Source: Chitinophagaceae bacterium | GTDB taxonomy: Bacteria > Bacteroidota > Bacteroidia > Chitinophagales > Chitinophagaceae | Assembly (NCBI GenBank): GCA_025933775.1 | Contig: JAICZH010000016.1 | Span: 1-43,651 of the forward strand | Direction: 5' to 3' | Length of the DNA: 43,651 nucleotides | In this document: one piece after another, positions 43,218-43,651 of the stretch | Layout of the letters: every line of letters begins with the position of its first letter | Numbering within the stretch: the stretch's first letter is position 1 | Program-made: the position numbers and the translations under genes | Notes under the pieces: generated by a model | Database searches by the model: none | Told to the model about the DNA's origin: nothing | Seen by the model: only the letters and a program-made list of their open reading frames with translations

Positions 43218-43651
43218 ATGCGTAAAAAAAACCTGCTTTTTTGGGCTGCCTGCTTTGGCATGTTATTCTTTGGAATCAGCTTAATCACGCTGGGCGCTGT
43301 AGTTCCTGGGCTGAAAGAAAAATATCATCTTGATGAAATTTCATCCGGTACATTATTTTCGATCATGCCTTTTGGAATTTTAGTGGGCTCTTTATTATTC
43401 GGGCCTTTCTGTGATAAATATGGATATAAAATATTATTGGCTCTTTCCTGTTTTCTTATATTTGCCGGCTTTGAAGGAATTGCTTATGCTCCTTCACATG
43501 GTGTATTAAAAATTTGTGTTTTTTTATTTGGTGTGGGTGGCGGCGCAGTTAATGGCGCAACTAATGCACTTGTTTCAGACATAAGTGAAAAAGATAAGGG
43601 CGCCAATTTAAGTTTGCTTGGTGTATCTTTTGGATTAGGCGCATTGGGTAT
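43218..43651 (+). CDS. MFS sugar transporter, N-terminal part, cut by window edge
   Basis: 144 codons are visible, starting MRKKNLLFWAACFGMLFFG. The first four helices are present, with the MFS loop GPFCDKYGYKILLALSC (the usual GxxxDrxGrr motif) between helices 2 and 3, and GVGGGAVNGATNALVSDIS in helix 4. The GGGAxNGATNALVSD block fits the FucP/GlcP-like sugar porters. It lies 675 bases after the ROK kinase, with the toxin-antitoxin pair between them, and would import the sugar the kinase phosphorylates. Confidence 0.88.
   Translation, partial: MRKKNLLFWAACFGMLFFGISLITLGAVVPGLKEKYHLDEISSGTLFSIMPFGILVGSLLFGPFCDKYGYKILLALSCFLIFAGFEGIAYAPSHGVLKICVFLFGVGGGAVNGATNALVSDISEKDKGANLSLLGVSFGLGALG

Overview
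The window is AT-rich DNA from a member of the Bacteroidota, most likely a Chitinophagaceae-like free-living bacterium. The support is the style of the genome: weak ribosome-binding sites, several promoters matching the Bacteroidota -7 box TAnnTTTG, many secreted proteins ending their signal peptide in ..AQ or with a lipobox, an ileS gene followed by a lysine-rich DksA-like gene, and a large M16 peptidase. The genus cannot be fixed from this sequence alone. No rRNA, tRNA, CRISPR array, transposase or integrase was seen.

Layout. 1-7023: a truncated membrane protein, a methyltransferase, a three-gene envelope cluster of unknown role (1454-3620), an amino acid permease, a SnoaL-like protein and a lipoprotein MsrA. 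7063-15145: a GH127-type arabinofuranosidase, a citrate synthase that looks like the mitochondrial enzyme, an LptG-type permease and an M16 peptidase gene broken by a one-base frameshift. 15300-17970: an accessory island with a TIR/deoxyribosyltransferase-like protein and a two-gene operon of unknown function, with an imperfect inverted repeat between the two units and a palindrome pair at its right end. 17986-25524: a leftward nucleotide-sugar operon in the transcription order DegT aminotransferase, Ugd, Uxs, WbpO, WbpP, RfbC, RfbD. It should supply UDP-GlcA, UDP-xylose, UDP-GalNAcA and the last steps to dTDP-rhamnose for surface polysaccharide. 25525-26205: a long non-coding stretch with RNA-like hairpins. 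26206-30989: ileS, a DksA-like gene and a VOC protein. 31023-36524: MlaF and MlaE, malic enzyme and an M20 amidohydrolase, all leftward. 36629-38033: a VapBC toxin-antitoxin module between two copies of the 3' end of a SPOR-domain gene. 38175-43651: deoC, a GH9-CE4 fusion enzyme, a ROK sugar kinase, a ParDE-like toxin-antitoxin pair and the start of an MFS transporter. The last group reads as a sugar polymer degradation and uptake block into which the toxin-antitoxin pair was inserted.

The strongest unexpected signal is that both toxin-antitoxin modules, about 5 kb apart, are bracketed by a duplicated piece of the neighbouring gene, with no recombinase nearby. In the VapBC case the duplicated 24 codons differ only at five synonymous third positions, so both copies were once under selection as a real gene end. 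A second theme is repeat invasion of coding sequence: short dispersed or tandem repeats that otherwise lie between genes here are translated inside the GH9 enzyme, Uxs and IleS. Short tandem repeats with 7-, 8-, 10- or 16-bp units occupy many of the gene boundaries.
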